Translations under genes and position numbers: made by a program | The notes under the pieces: generated by a model | Database searches by the model: none | What the model saw: the letters and a program-made list of their open reading frames with translations, nothing else | What the model was told of the DNA's origin: nothing | Assembly (NCBI GenBank): GCA_029933635.1 | Contig: JAOZNS010000102.1 | Span: 1-9,288 of the forward strand | DNA: 9,288 bases | Direction of reading: 5' to 3' | From: Candidatus Zixiibacteriota bacterium | GTDB lineage: Bacteria > Zixibacteria > MSB-5A5 > SM1-73 | In this document: positions 1-6,869 of the stretch, piece by piece | Numbering within the stretch: position 1 is the stretch's first letter | How the letters are laid out: the number at the start of each line of letters is the position of its first letter

Positions 1-1056
1 CATTGATCTTAGTGAACCAGCAAAGACCAACACCCTCATAGCCGGCACCATCGGCATCCATCTATCACCTAGAAATATTCTGGTGAAATCTGGAGCTAAA
101 GCAAAAATCATTCCGGATATCGGAATAGACAAAAATGTTGTAATTTGAAGAATTTTTAAATAGGCTTCTTTTAATTTCGGAATGTTATCCTGCAATTTAG
201 AATAGGCTGGGAATGTCACCTGGGAGATTACATGTGTGATTTCGGTGGTTGGCATATTTGAAATTCTGTAAGCCATCTGATAAAAACCCAATGCTGTTAA
301 CCCAAGAAACTTTCCGACAAAAATATCATCGCCTTGAGTAATTAAAAAAATCAAAATGCTCGAACCTAAAATCCATTTCCCGAAACTAAAAAGTTCCTTC
401 GCCTTCGCCAATTCAAAACAGAAATGTGGCCTCATTGGATGAACGATATAACTTACAACACATCTTACAAAATTTCCTGCAAGCAAACCAAAAACTAAAG
501 CCCAAACGCTCCTCAGCGCAAAAGCCGCTGAAACCGCTACAATAAAATCTGCTATTGTGCCGCTGAATTGGTAAATAAACTGTTTATTAAACTCCAACTC
601 TTTTTGAAAGTAAACAACACCTATGTTGGTAAAAGCTTGAAAGAGTACCGAAAGTCCGATCACCCTAATGATGGGCGTTGCCACCGCTGTTTTAAAGAAG
701 ATGGAAGCGTAGGGTGCGAGAACATAAAGAATTATGAACACAAGAAAACCACGTAAAATCAGAACTGTCCAGGCAGTATTTAGATAAACTTCTACGTCTT
801 CTTGTTTTTGAATTAAAGCCTGCTGAAAACCGGTTTGGGAGAATGTCTCCAAGGTCATCATAGCCAGCAGCGCTATACCCATTAATCCAAAGTCAGATGG
901 GGTAAGGAGACGAGCCAAGATCACAAGCCTAACCAAGTCAAAAAAACGTTGGGTCATTCTTAGAGCGAAAACCCAAAAACCACCTCTAATAGCGCGTTGT
1001 TTCAGGGTACCTTGTGGATTCTCAAAGCCCAGAGTGAATTTTTTTGGCCTATTCAT
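1..1056 (-). CDS. Wzx-type polysaccharide flippase (MOP/PST family), partial: C-terminal end outside window
   Basis: Integral inner-membrane protein expected to flip undecaprenyl-linked repeat units to the periplasmic face. The frame is open for 352 codons from ATG at 1054-1056 to the window edge; I read every codon and found no stop. Full-length relatives have roughly 450-500 residues, so about a quarter is missing. Hydrophobic helices lie near residues 24-50, 55-75, 94-117, 127-150, 165-206 (two), 222-245 and 300-328. The N-terminal LARLLTPSDFGLMGIA and the mid-protein GDDIFVGKFLG followed by LGFYQMAYRISNMP and FPAYSKLQ are typical of the Polysacc_synt/WzxC-like branch. The predicted first helix fits the chosen start, but the SD is weak (only GGAAAATGATCT upstream). 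It is the last visible gene of the operon, 181 bp after the epimerase stop. Family is certain; the transported substrate is inferred from neighbours. Confidence 0.9.
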   Translation of the reverse strand, partial: MNRPKKFTLGFENPQGTLKQRAIRGGFWVFALRMTQRFFDLVRLVILARLLTPSDFGLMGIALLAMMTLETFSQTGFQQALIQKQEDVEVYLNTAWTVLILRGFLVFIILYVLAPYASIFFKTAVATPIIRVIGLSVLFQAFTNIGVVYFQKELEFNKQFIYQFSGTIADFIVAVSAAFALRSVWALVFGLLAGNFVRCVVSYIVHPMRPHFCFELAKAKELFSFGKWILGSSILIFLITQGDDIFVGKFLGLTALGFYQMAYRISNMPTTEITHVISQVTFPAYSKLQDNIPKLKEAYLKILQITTFLSIPISGMIFALAPDFTRIFLGDRWMPMVPAMRVLVFAGSLRSM

Positions 1057-1237
1057 ACGTTAATTTGAGATCATTTTCCATATATATCAAGTAGGACTGA
1101 AAATTAATCTAAAGGTTCACTTGGCTACGCGGTAACACTCACTTTTGCCTAACCCTTTTCAGAATATCTTCTTGGCTCTTTAACGACCGGTGCCAATTTT
1201 GTTGCTTCCAGACAAGTTGCAAAGAGAGTCAACACTT

Positions 1238-2344
1238 TCAGCACTTTTCCTCTTCGAACTCAAGAATTATTTGAGAAATCTTAACATCCGCCTTAGCTTC
1301 TGTAGATTCCTTTTTTTGGGGCTTTTGAAGGATATTTCGCACAAGCTTTGTCTCATCTAAACTGCTAATTGCTTCTATTACTTTCTCTTTTTCCTTTCCC
1401 ACAAGTTTATTATACCCATCTTCCAAAGTCTCCACCCATTCGGTCTCATCTCTTAAAGTCAGACAAGGAGTCTTCAAAAAATAAGCTTCCTTTTGCACTC
1501 CGCCCGAATCGGTTAGCACACATCGGGCATTCTTCTCCAGGATTAACATATCCAGATAACTGACCGGATCAATTAAGATAATATCCTTTTTTGAAAGTAA
1601 TCTTTCCAGAAGTCTGAATTCGGATAATCTTTTTCTGGTTCGGGGATGTATGGGGAAGACGATCTTTCTATCCAGAGAGTTTACAATTCGGGTAATCTTC
1701 TCCAGATTCTTTTTGGTATCCGTGTTCTCTGCCCGATGAACCGTGATCAGATAAAATTCCTTTTTTTGAAGATTTAACCTGCTTGTTATCTTCGATTTTT
1801 TTAAAGCCACGTCCAGATTTTCTCTAAGCGAATCATACATCACATCCCCCACCAGATATACCCCCTTAGTTATCCCTTCTTTTTTTAAGTTTTTTACCGA
1901 GGTGGGGGTGGGACAGAAAAGCAGTGAACTGAGATGATCGGTCAGAACCCGATTGATCTCCTCAGGCATGGATTTTTTAAAACTGCGCAGTCCTGCCTCC
2001 ACATGAGCAACCGGGATGTTTTGTTTCGCCGCGGCCAAAGCTCCAGCCAGAGTGGAATTGGTATCGCCATAGACCATCACCATATCGGGCTTCTCAAAAA
2101 GTAAAACTTCCTCAATCGCTTCAAGCATCCTGCCTGTCTGCTGGCCATGTTCGAAAGAGCCAATCCCCAGATTGTAGTCTGGTTTTGGGATGGAAAGCTC
2201 GGAGAAAAAAACCCTGGAAAGCTCATCATCATAATGTTGTCCGGTGTGAAGAATGATCTCCTTATGTTTTTTTCTCAATTCCTTAGAAAGGGAAGAGAGC
2301 TTGATAAATTGGGGGCGCGCCCCCACAACGGAGATAATTTTCAT
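1238..2344 (-). CDS. wecB: UDP-N-acetylglucosamine 2-epimerase, non-hydrolysing family (WecB/WbpI/WlbD-like)
   Basis: Cytoplasmic GT-B-fold enzyme that inverts C2 of a UDP-N-acetylhexosamine. The 368 residues match the usual family length. Visible landmarks: VVGARPQFIK at the N-terminus with Arg10; HTGQHYDD at 33-40; YGDTNST with Asp94; HVEAGLRS with Glu116; MPEEINRVLTDH with Glu128/Glu129; VHRAEN with His203; and LTDSGGVQKEA with TLRDETEWVET at 278-306, the UDP-binding region. These correspond to the catalytic residues described for E. coli WecB (Arg10, Asp95, Glu117, Glu131, His213). The ATG is preceded by AGAGG only 2 nt away, an unusually short gap, but the start matches the family N-terminus exactly. 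WecB would make UDP-ManNAc. Because the gene follows oxidoreductase, acyltransferase and aminotransferase genes, I infer the substrate is UDP-GlcNAc3NAcA, as for WbpI/WlbD; sequence alone does not prove this. Confidence 0.95.
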   Translation of the reverse strand: MKIISVVGARPQFIKLSSLSKELRKKHKEIILHTGQHYDDELSRVFFSELSIPKPDYNLGIGSFEHGQQTGRMLEAIEEVLLFEKPDMVMVYGDTNSTLAGALAAAKQNIPVAHVEAGLRSFKKSMPEEINRVLTDHLSSLLFCPTPTSVKNLKKEGITKGVYLVGDVMYDSLRENLDVALKKSKITSRLNLQKKEFYLITVHRAENTDTKKNLEKITRIVNSLDRKIVFPIHPRTRKRLSEFRLLERLLSKKDIILIDPVSYLDMLILEKNARCVLTDSGGVQKEAYFLKTPCLTLRDETEWVETLEDGYNKLVGKEKEKVIEAISSLDETKLVRNILQKPQKKESTEAKADVKISQIILEFEEEKC

Positions 2345-2367
2345 CGCCTCTTATATATTTACACCAG

Positions 2368-2396
2368 GTTCGGACGGGGTTCAACCCTGTCCGAAC
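2368..2396. repeat. Intergenic inverted repeat, copy 1 (14-bp arms)
   Basis: The left arm GTTCGGACGGGGTT and right arm AACCCTGTCCGAAC are reverse complements except at one position, which becomes a G-U pair in one RNA strand. The centre is a single C, so in RNA the loop would be about three bases. No T-tract follows on either strand, so this is not a standard intrinsic terminator. It sits between the aminotransferase and epimerase genes and resembles the related inverted repeat at 2421-2446, including the sequence after the right arm (GAAC, A/T-rich, GATC). A REP/MITE-like dispersed element is the most natural reading; a folding signal protecting or separating mRNA segments is the alternative. 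Confidence 0.7.
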
Positions 2397-2420
2397 AAAT
2401 TTGATCCATATCCTTGATGA

Positions 2421-2446
2421 TCGGGCAGGGGTTATAACCCCCCCGA
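2421..2446. repeat. Intergenic inverted repeat, copy 2 (bulged)
   Basis: TCGGG, CA bulge, GGGG, the palindromic centre TTATAA, then CCCCCCCGA. Nine base pairs form with a two-base bulge. It is about 51 bp from the repeat at 2368-2396 and shares the pattern CGG(A/G)C(A/G)GGG-TT-AA-CCC-CCG. It is followed by GAACGAAATGATC (2449-2461), against GAACAAATTTGATC after the first copy, which suggests divergence from a duplicated unit of about 50 bp. It begins 24 bp after the aminotransferase stop in the direction of transcription, with no T-tract. Confidence 0.6.
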
Positions 2447-2470
2447 CTGAACGAAATGATCAAAGAGCCA

Positions 2471-3568
2471 CTAAACCGTCTTTTTTATAATCTCAATCAC
2501 AAAATTCTGTTCTTCTTCAGTCAGCTCGGGATATATGGGGAGGGAGACCACCTCCTCTGCTTTCCTTTCCGCAACCGGCAGATCCCCCTTTTTATATTTT
2601 AAGGACCTGTAACACTCTTGGAGATGTAAAGGAATGGGATAATATACGTCATGCCCTATTTGATTCTCCTTCAGAACCTCCCTGAGTTTATCCCTGTTTT
2701 TGACCCCAATGGTGTATTGATGGTAGATGTGGTAATTGAAATCCTTTTCCTTGGGGATGATAATATCTGAATCCTTGAAGGCTACGTTGTAGGTTTCTGC
2801 ATGTTCTCTTCTTTTTTCTGTCCATTTGTCCAGATATTTAAGCTTGACTGAAAGAATGGCGGCTTGAATGGTGTCAAGCCGACTGTTGTAACCCACCATC
2901 GAATGATGATATTTAGGCTTGGCTCCGTGAACCCTCAGCATTCTTAAGAGCTCCGCCATTTCCGCATCGTTGGTTATCACCATTCCGCCATCACCAGCGC
3001 ATCCCAGATTCTTGCTGGGGAAAAAGGAGAAACACCCAAAATCGCCCATGGTTCCTGCCTTTTTCTCCTTATATTTTGCTCCGATGGCTTGAGCCGCATC
3101 CTCCACCACCTTCAGATTATGCTTGTTTGCGAGCTCCATGATAGGGTCCATATCTGCGCACTGCCCATAGAGATGAACCGGCAGGATTGCCTTGGTCTTG
3201 GTCGTGATCCTTTTTTCAATCTGATTCGGATCCATGTTATAGGTTTCCGGATCAATATCCACAAACACTGGGGTGGCTCCCAATCGGCTGATCACTCCAG
3301 CCGTGGCGAAAAAGGAGAAGGCGGTGGTGATCACCTCATCGCCTGGTCCAACCCCACAGGCTCGCAGGGACAAAAGTAAGGCGTCGGTTCCAGAGGCAAC
3401 TCCGATGGCAAATTTGGAACCACAATACTGCGCCATCTTCTCCTCAAAATCCTTCACCTCCGGACCCATGATGAACCTGGTATGAGACAAAACAGAAAAG
3501 ACCGTCTGATCCAGTTCCTCCTTTATGGCACTATATTGCCTTTTGAGATCCAAAAATGGGACATTCAT
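2471..3568 (-). CDS. wbpE: DegT/DnrJ/EryC1 (AHBA_synth) PLP aminotransferase, WbpE/WlbC-like
   Basis: Cytoplasmic fold-type I PLP aminotransferase that moves an amino group, usually from glutamate, onto the 3-keto group of a UDP-sugar. From ATG 3568 it is 365 residues, close to the roughly 360 of WbpE. Visible: FLDLKRQY start; GPEV; ASGTDALLL with the phosphate-contacting Gly60-Thr61; VHLYGQCADMDPI; EDAAQ with Asp157 (pyridine nitrogen) and Gln160; SFFPSKNLGCAGDGG with Lys186 as Schiff-base lysine (WbpE uses Lys185); HGAKPKYHHSMVGYNSRLD and YPIPLHLQ as substrate-loop motifs. The frame also has a GTG at 3592, giving eight extra residues, but the ATG has an ideal SD (GGGAGG, 5 nt) and matches the family N-terminus. 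It lies between the acyltransferase and epimerase genes. The family is certain; the 3-oxo UDP-GlcNAcA substrate is inferred from resemblance to WbpE and from context. Confidence 0.93.
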   Translation of the reverse strand: MNVPFLDLKRQYSAIKEELDQTVFSVLSHTRFIMGPEVKDFEEKMAQYCGSKFAIGVASGTDALLLSLRACGVGPGDEVITTAFSFFATAGVISRLGATPVFVDIDPETYNMDPNQIEKRITTKTKAILPVHLYGQCADMDPIMELANKHNLKVVEDAAQAIGAKYKEKKAGTMGDFGCFSFFPSKNLGCAGDGGMVITNDAEMAELLRMLRVHGAKPKYHHSMVGYNSRLDTIQAAILSVKLKYLDKWTEKRREHAETYNVAFKDSDIIIPKEKDFNYHIYHQYTIGVKNRDKLREVLKENQIGHDVYYPIPLHLQECYRSLKYKKGDLPVAERKAEEVVSLPIYPELTEEEQNFVIEIIKKTV

Positions 3569-3573
3569 CTCAT

Positions 3574-3579
3574 CCTCCC
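3574..3579 (-). promoter_or_regulatory. Ribosome binding site deciding the aminotransferase start
   Basis: GGGAGG on the minus strand lies 5 nt before ATG 3568. It falls inside the frame if the upstream GTG (3592) is used, and that GTG has no purine-rich SD before it. This supports ATG 3568 as the true start. Confidence 0.85.
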
Positions 3580-3659
3580 ACAAATTTGTCACTTATTTTC
3601 AGATTCACATTTAACTAAATAGAATTTAACAGCCCCTAAGGATCCAGCTCTCTGCTCAG

Positions 3660-4403
3660 CTACTGATTTTCCAAAAGCTGATCTTCGGGCACATCCCTCC
3701 AGACCCTGGCTGGGACCCCTAACACTATCTTCTTATCAGGTGTGTCTTTGGTCACCACCGCACCGGCGGCTACCTGAGAATCGAAACCAATCACCTTTCC
3801 GGGAAGTATGGTGGCATTAAGCCCGATCCTTCCACCCTTTTTAACTGTCACCCCTTTGAAATGCTTGAACCTCTCCTTGCTTCGAGCCATGTAGTTGTCG
3901 TTGCTGGTAGCCACACAGGGAGCGATAAAACAGTGATCCTCCAACTCTGAGTATGCAGTAATATAGACGTTTGTTTCTAACTTGCAGTATGAGCCTATCT
4001 TGCAGAAATTCTCAATAGCCACCCCTCTTCCCACTATGGTGAAATCTCCCACGGTTACATTCTCCCTGATGGTAGAAAGATCCGCCACCAGAATCTTTTT
4101 CCCCAGAGTAGCACCAGCGTAAATAACCACTGATGTGCCAATCAGACAGCTGTCTCCTATTTTTGCCGAGGGGAGCTTCTGTTCTTTGGTGGTGGCGGAG
4201 GTGGCAGCCTTCATGGGCTGTTTTCCAATCACCGCATTATCATCTATTCTGACATAATCTCCAATTTGAGTCTCAGGATAGATGGTCACATTGTTTCCGA
4301 TAATGCACCCTTTCCCTATCTTCACCCCTCGGTCTATGACCACATATCTGCCCACTTGGGTGCCCTCTCCTATCTGAGCAGATTGGTCAATGAAATTCTC
4401 CAT
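3660..4403 (-). CDS. Left-handed beta-helix (hexapeptide repeat) acyltransferase, WbpD/WlbB-like
   Basis: Predicted acetyl-CoA-dependent N-acetyltransferase acting on an amino sugar nucleotide, probably a cytoplasmic trimer. The 247 residues are dominated by hexapeptide turns with the [LIV]-G-x4 rhythm: IGEGTQ, VGRYVV, IGKGCI, IGNNVT, IGDYVR, then IGDSCL, IGTSVV, VGDFTI, VGRGVA, IGSYCK and IGLNAT, closing with GVPARVW, the usual end of the coil. A non-repeat loop (about 61-80, KQPMKAATSATTKEQK) interrupts the helix. A second segment at 166-190 (ATSNDNYMARSKERFKHFKG) resembles the loop of WlbB/WbpD enzymes. Those enzymes are nearer 190 residues, so this protein has about 50 extra, probably an additional N-terminal coil section. 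Start ATG with SD AGGAG 7 nt upstream. Lying between oxidoreductase and aminotransferase genes, it likely acetylates the 3-amino group. Another acyl donor cannot be excluded. Confidence 0.85.
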   Translation of the reverse strand: MENFIDQSAQIGEGTQVGRYVVIDRGVKIGKGCIIGNNVTIYPETQIGDYVRIDDNAVIGKQPMKAATSATTKEQKLPSAKIGDSCLIGTSVVIYAGATLGKKILVADLSTIRENVTVGDFTIVGRGVAIENFCKIGSYCKLETNVYITAYSELEDHCFIAPCVATSNDNYMARSKERFKHFKGVTVKKGGRIGLNATILPGKVIGFDSQVAAGAVVTKDTPDKKIVLGVPARVWRDVPEDQLLENQ

Positions 4404-4427
4404 GATTTAACTCCTGAAATTTTTAAA

Positions 4428-4445
4428 GTTATAAGAATTTATAAC
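4428..4445. repeat. AT-rich perfect inverted repeat upstream of the acyltransferase
   Basis: GTTATAA and TTATAAC separated by four bases (GAAT on the plus strand). It lies about 13 bp upstream of the AGGAG ribosome binding site of the acyltransferase, in a 119-bp gap between genes. It could be a weak mRNA hairpin or a protein-binding site. At this base composition a 7-bp palindrome may be chance. Confidence 0.35.
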
Positions 4446-4522
4446 CGGATGAAAAGCTTACCCTTTGGTTTGGCTATTAGATGAATCATTATCAGGAAAG
4501 CCATCGTTACTGTCCGGTTGGA

Positions 4523-5530
4523 CTATTCTATCTTGACTGGCGTGCCCCCCATCTTCAAGGATCTCTGAGCGGCATCTAAAACCCTCAACACCCGCAAGCC
4601 ATCCTGTCCATCGCTTCGGGGGGTCTTGCGATCCTTGACGCATTCGATAAAATGTTGGCATTCGGCCTTCAAAGGTTCCGTGCTCTCAATTCTGGGAATC
4701 AAAATGTCGCCGAACCTAAGGCTCAGATACTCTCCGTAGGTATTATAATCTGTCTTGGTCTCCACCCCCTTATCGTAGATCCAGATCTTCTCCCCAGATC
4801 GGGTATCATCAAAAACTGCCATCTTTTTGTTTCCCACCACGGTGAGCTTTCTATTCTTATGAGGATCAAGCCAGCTCACATGGATATGAGCCATCACCCC
4901 GTCAGGGAAGTGCATGGTCATGAAAGCCACATCCTCGATCCCCTTCTGAAGATAACATTCACCTGTTGCAGTGACCGAGATGGGGTCCTTCTCTAACAAG
5001 AATAAAATCATGGATATGTCATGAGGAGCAAAGCTCCACAAGGCATTCTCAATATCCCGAACCTTTCCCAAGTTTACCCGGGTGGAATAAAGATAGTATA
5101 TCTTCCCCAATTCACCCTCATCGATATACTCTTTCAATTTTAAGGTGGCGGCGTGATATTCCATTATATGCCCCACCATCAAGATCCTTTTCCTCCTCTC
5201 TGCTAAACTAACCAACTCCTCACCTTGCTTTACCTCTAAGACCAATGGTTTCTCCACGAAGACATCCTTGTCGGCCAAGATTGCTTCCTTAGCCAACTTG
5301 AAATGGGAGGCGGGAGGGGTGGAAATCACCACCGCATCCAAATTGGGATCTTCTATGATCTCCCTTTGATTTTGGGTAAATTTGACCTTGGGATACACCG
5401 AGCATACCCTCTCGATCTGCTTTGGATCCTCATCACAGCATGAAAGAAGCATACATCCGGAAAGACCAGAAAAATTTCTCAACAAGTTTCTGCCCCAAGC
5501 TCCGCAGCCTATTAGTCCCATCTTGACCAT
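4523..5530 (-). CDS. Gfo/Idh/MocA-family NAD(P)-dependent oxidoreductase, WbpB/WlbA-like
   Basis: Cytoplasmic dinucleotide-dependent sugar dehydrogenase, 335 residues, typical for the family. The N-terminal Rossmann domain begins at once with GLIGCGAWGRN (GxGxxG at 8-13); VVISTPPASH at 67-76 and DVFVEKPL at 89-96 contain the EKP motif with catalytic-type Lys94. The C-terminal alpha/beta domain carries GHIMEYH at 120-126 and SFAPHDISMIL with His170/Asp171, the usual position of the catalytic His in this family. ATG with SD GAGAGGT about 6 nt upstream. In the wlb/wbp route this enzyme oxidises the C3 hydroxyl of UDP-GlcNAcA to a 3-keto sugar for the aminotransferase encoded two genes downstream. 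A close alternative is a GnnA-like UDP-GlcNAc 3-dehydrogenase acting on the non-acidic sugar. Family is certain; substrate is inferred. Confidence 0.92.
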   Translation of the reverse strand: MVKMGLIGCGAWGRNLLRNFSGLSGCMLLSCCDEDPKQIERVCSVYPKVKFTQNQREIIEDPNLDAVVISTPPASHFKLAKEAILADKDVFVEKPLVLEVKQGEELVSLAERRKRILMVGHIMEYHAATLKLKEYIDEGELGKIYYLYSTRVNLGKVRDIENALWSFAPHDISMILFLLEKDPISVTATGECYLQKGIEDVAFMTMHFPDGVMAHIHVSWLDPHKNRKLTVVGNKKMAVFDDTRSGEKIWIYDKGVETKTDYNTYGEYLSLRFGDILIPRIESTEPLKAECQHFIECVKDRKTPRSDGQDGLRVLRVLDAAQRSLKMGGTPVKIE

Positions 5531-5581
5531 TTCTTACCTCTCAAAAGAAGTTGTTCTGTAGCTTATTCAGAATATCCAGAT

Positions 5582-6832
5582 TTATTTCTTTCTGCGTTTG
5601 AAGAAAAGTTTCCTCTTCAGATCCTCTGTATCCTTTCTCCAGACACCAAAGAGAGCTTCCAGCCTTTCGAAAGCCTCAGGATTTCTCTGTTTTGATCTTC
5701 TGAAGTATTCCAGACCGAATATAAAGACCGTGGAGGCGAAAATGCTTAGGATGCCAGAAAGCATCACCAGAAGCGTCCTCTTAGGTCGGGCTCTTCTTTC
5801 AGGAGGAACCGCTTTATCCAAGATTTGGATGGTGGGGGTATCCTTAGTTTCTTGAATCTTGTATTGCTCATATTGTTGAGTCAAAAGCTCAAATATCTGT
5901 TCCTGAATTTTCACCTCTCGAACCAACCTAGCAAGTTTAAGGCTCAAAGACGGGACCTCAGCGAAGGGAACATCCAGGACCGTTTTCGAATCTGCACTTT
6001 CTTTTTGGTTCCCGACCTGTAAGATCTGAAGCTGTTTTTTTATTTCACCGATCTTGTTTCTAAGCGACTTGATCTGCGGATGAGAAGGAGACAGGTTCTG
6101 GCTGAGCAAGTTTAACTGGATCTCCGTTGCCACCATCTGAGCTTTAAGTTCAGCCGCCTTTTCAATGGCTGCCTTCATCTGATCGTCCAGAAGGATGGTT
6201 TTGTTCTCCTCCTGGAATTTTCTTAAGTTCTCCTCCGCCTGGGTCAGCTCTTTTTGAGTTTGGGTTAATCTCTCCTCGATAAACACCCGGGCGCTTTTTG
6301 CCTGGGAGGTGCTGGTCTCCCGATTGATTCGATCCAACTCCTCCACGAACCGATTTGCCACCTTTGCTGCTTTGATTCTATCTTTATCCTCGAAAGAAAG
6401 CGATATCAACCCCTCCGGAGTAACCCTAATTTGCGTATGAGAGAAAAGCTCCTCCAAAGCCTCCTGTATGGATCTGGTTTTATAGGTCTTCATTAAATTC
6501 TCCTTTTGCACCACCGCTTCTCCCACCGTTCTTGATTTCAAGATTGCCGCGATCACATCTGATGGGCTGGCCATGAAGGGCAGGGAGAAAGAGGAAGCCA
6601 CTCCGGAGACAGCACCTGTGAGAGAAGATGTCGACGGCAAACCCAAAGCCTCCCCCACCGGAGGGAGGATGGTGGTGGTGGCTCGATACCAGCTTGGAAG
6701 TAAAAATGAGAGAATAGCAACGATCAGGCATACCCCCACTAAGTTCAGAAAGATGAACCTGCGATAACTCACCAGAATGGTCAAATAGCTATAGATATCT
6801 ACCTTTTCTGGTCTGGATTCCCTGTTCTCCAT
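5582..6832 (-). CDS. Wzz/GNVR chain-length determinant (polysaccharide co-polymerase), no kinase domain
   Basis: Inner-membrane protein that regulates polymer length and contacts the exporter. The 416 residues show a cytoplasmic N-terminus with VDIYSYLTIL, TM1 at about 26-46, and the Wzz motif SWYRATTTILPP. A small-residue-rich stretch follows at 60-90, then a periplasmic coiled-coil region at about 180-275 and 300-330 with the signature SPSHPQIKSLRNKI. The terminal motif is PPERRARPKRTLLVMLSG leading into TM2 at about 352-375. The cytoplasmic tail of some 40 residues is basic (ends KRKLFFKRRKK) and has no Walker A/B, so this is not a Wzc-type fused tyrosine kinase. The SD is weak (GTGAG/GAGATAAG near the ATG). 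It starts 37 bp after the stop of the export-protein gene, so the two are almost certainly co-transcribed. Confidence 0.93.
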   Translation of the reverse strand: MENRESRPEKVDIYSYLTILVSYRRFIFLNLVGVCLIVAILSFLLPSWYRATTTILPPVGEALGLPSTSSLTGAVSGVASSFSLPFMASPSDVIAAILKSRTVGEAVVQKENLMKTYKTRSIQEALEELFSHTQIRVTPEGLISLSFEDKDRIKAAKVANRFVEELDRINRETSTSQAKSARVFIEERLTQTQKELTQAEENLRKFQEENKTILLDDQMKAAIEKAAELKAQMVATEIQLNLLSQNLSPSHPQIKSLRNKIGEIKKQLQILQVGNQKESADSKTVLDVPFAEVPSLSLKLARLVREVKIQEQIFELLTQQYEQYKIQETKDTPTIQILDKAVPPERRARPKRTLLVMLSGILSIFASTVFIFGLEYFRRSKQRNPEAFERLEALFGVWRKDTEDLKRKLFFKRRKK

Positions 6833-6869
6833 TCTTATCTCACATCTTTAACGGAAATCAAACCCATCC

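Noticed and set aside
568..756. Plus-strand ORF inside the flippase gene
   Set aside because: The minus-strand frame is open across the whole stretch and encodes a clear membrane transporter; this reading has no domain and is a shadow. The same holds for the other plus-strand ORFs opposite the operon genes.
2352..2390. Weak promoter-like pair (TTGAAC, 17 bp, TAAATA) before the epimerase
   Set aside because: Only 4/6 and 3/6 matches, and the -35 lies in the inverted repeat; expected by chance.
2368..2446. Intergenic hairpins as Rho-independent terminators
   Set aside because: Neither hairpin is followed by a T-tract on the minus or plus strand.
3569..3592. Upstream GTG start for the aminotransferase (eight extra residues)
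   Set aside because: No SD precedes GTG 3592, whereas ATG 3568 has GGGAGG at 5 nt and matches the family N-terminus.
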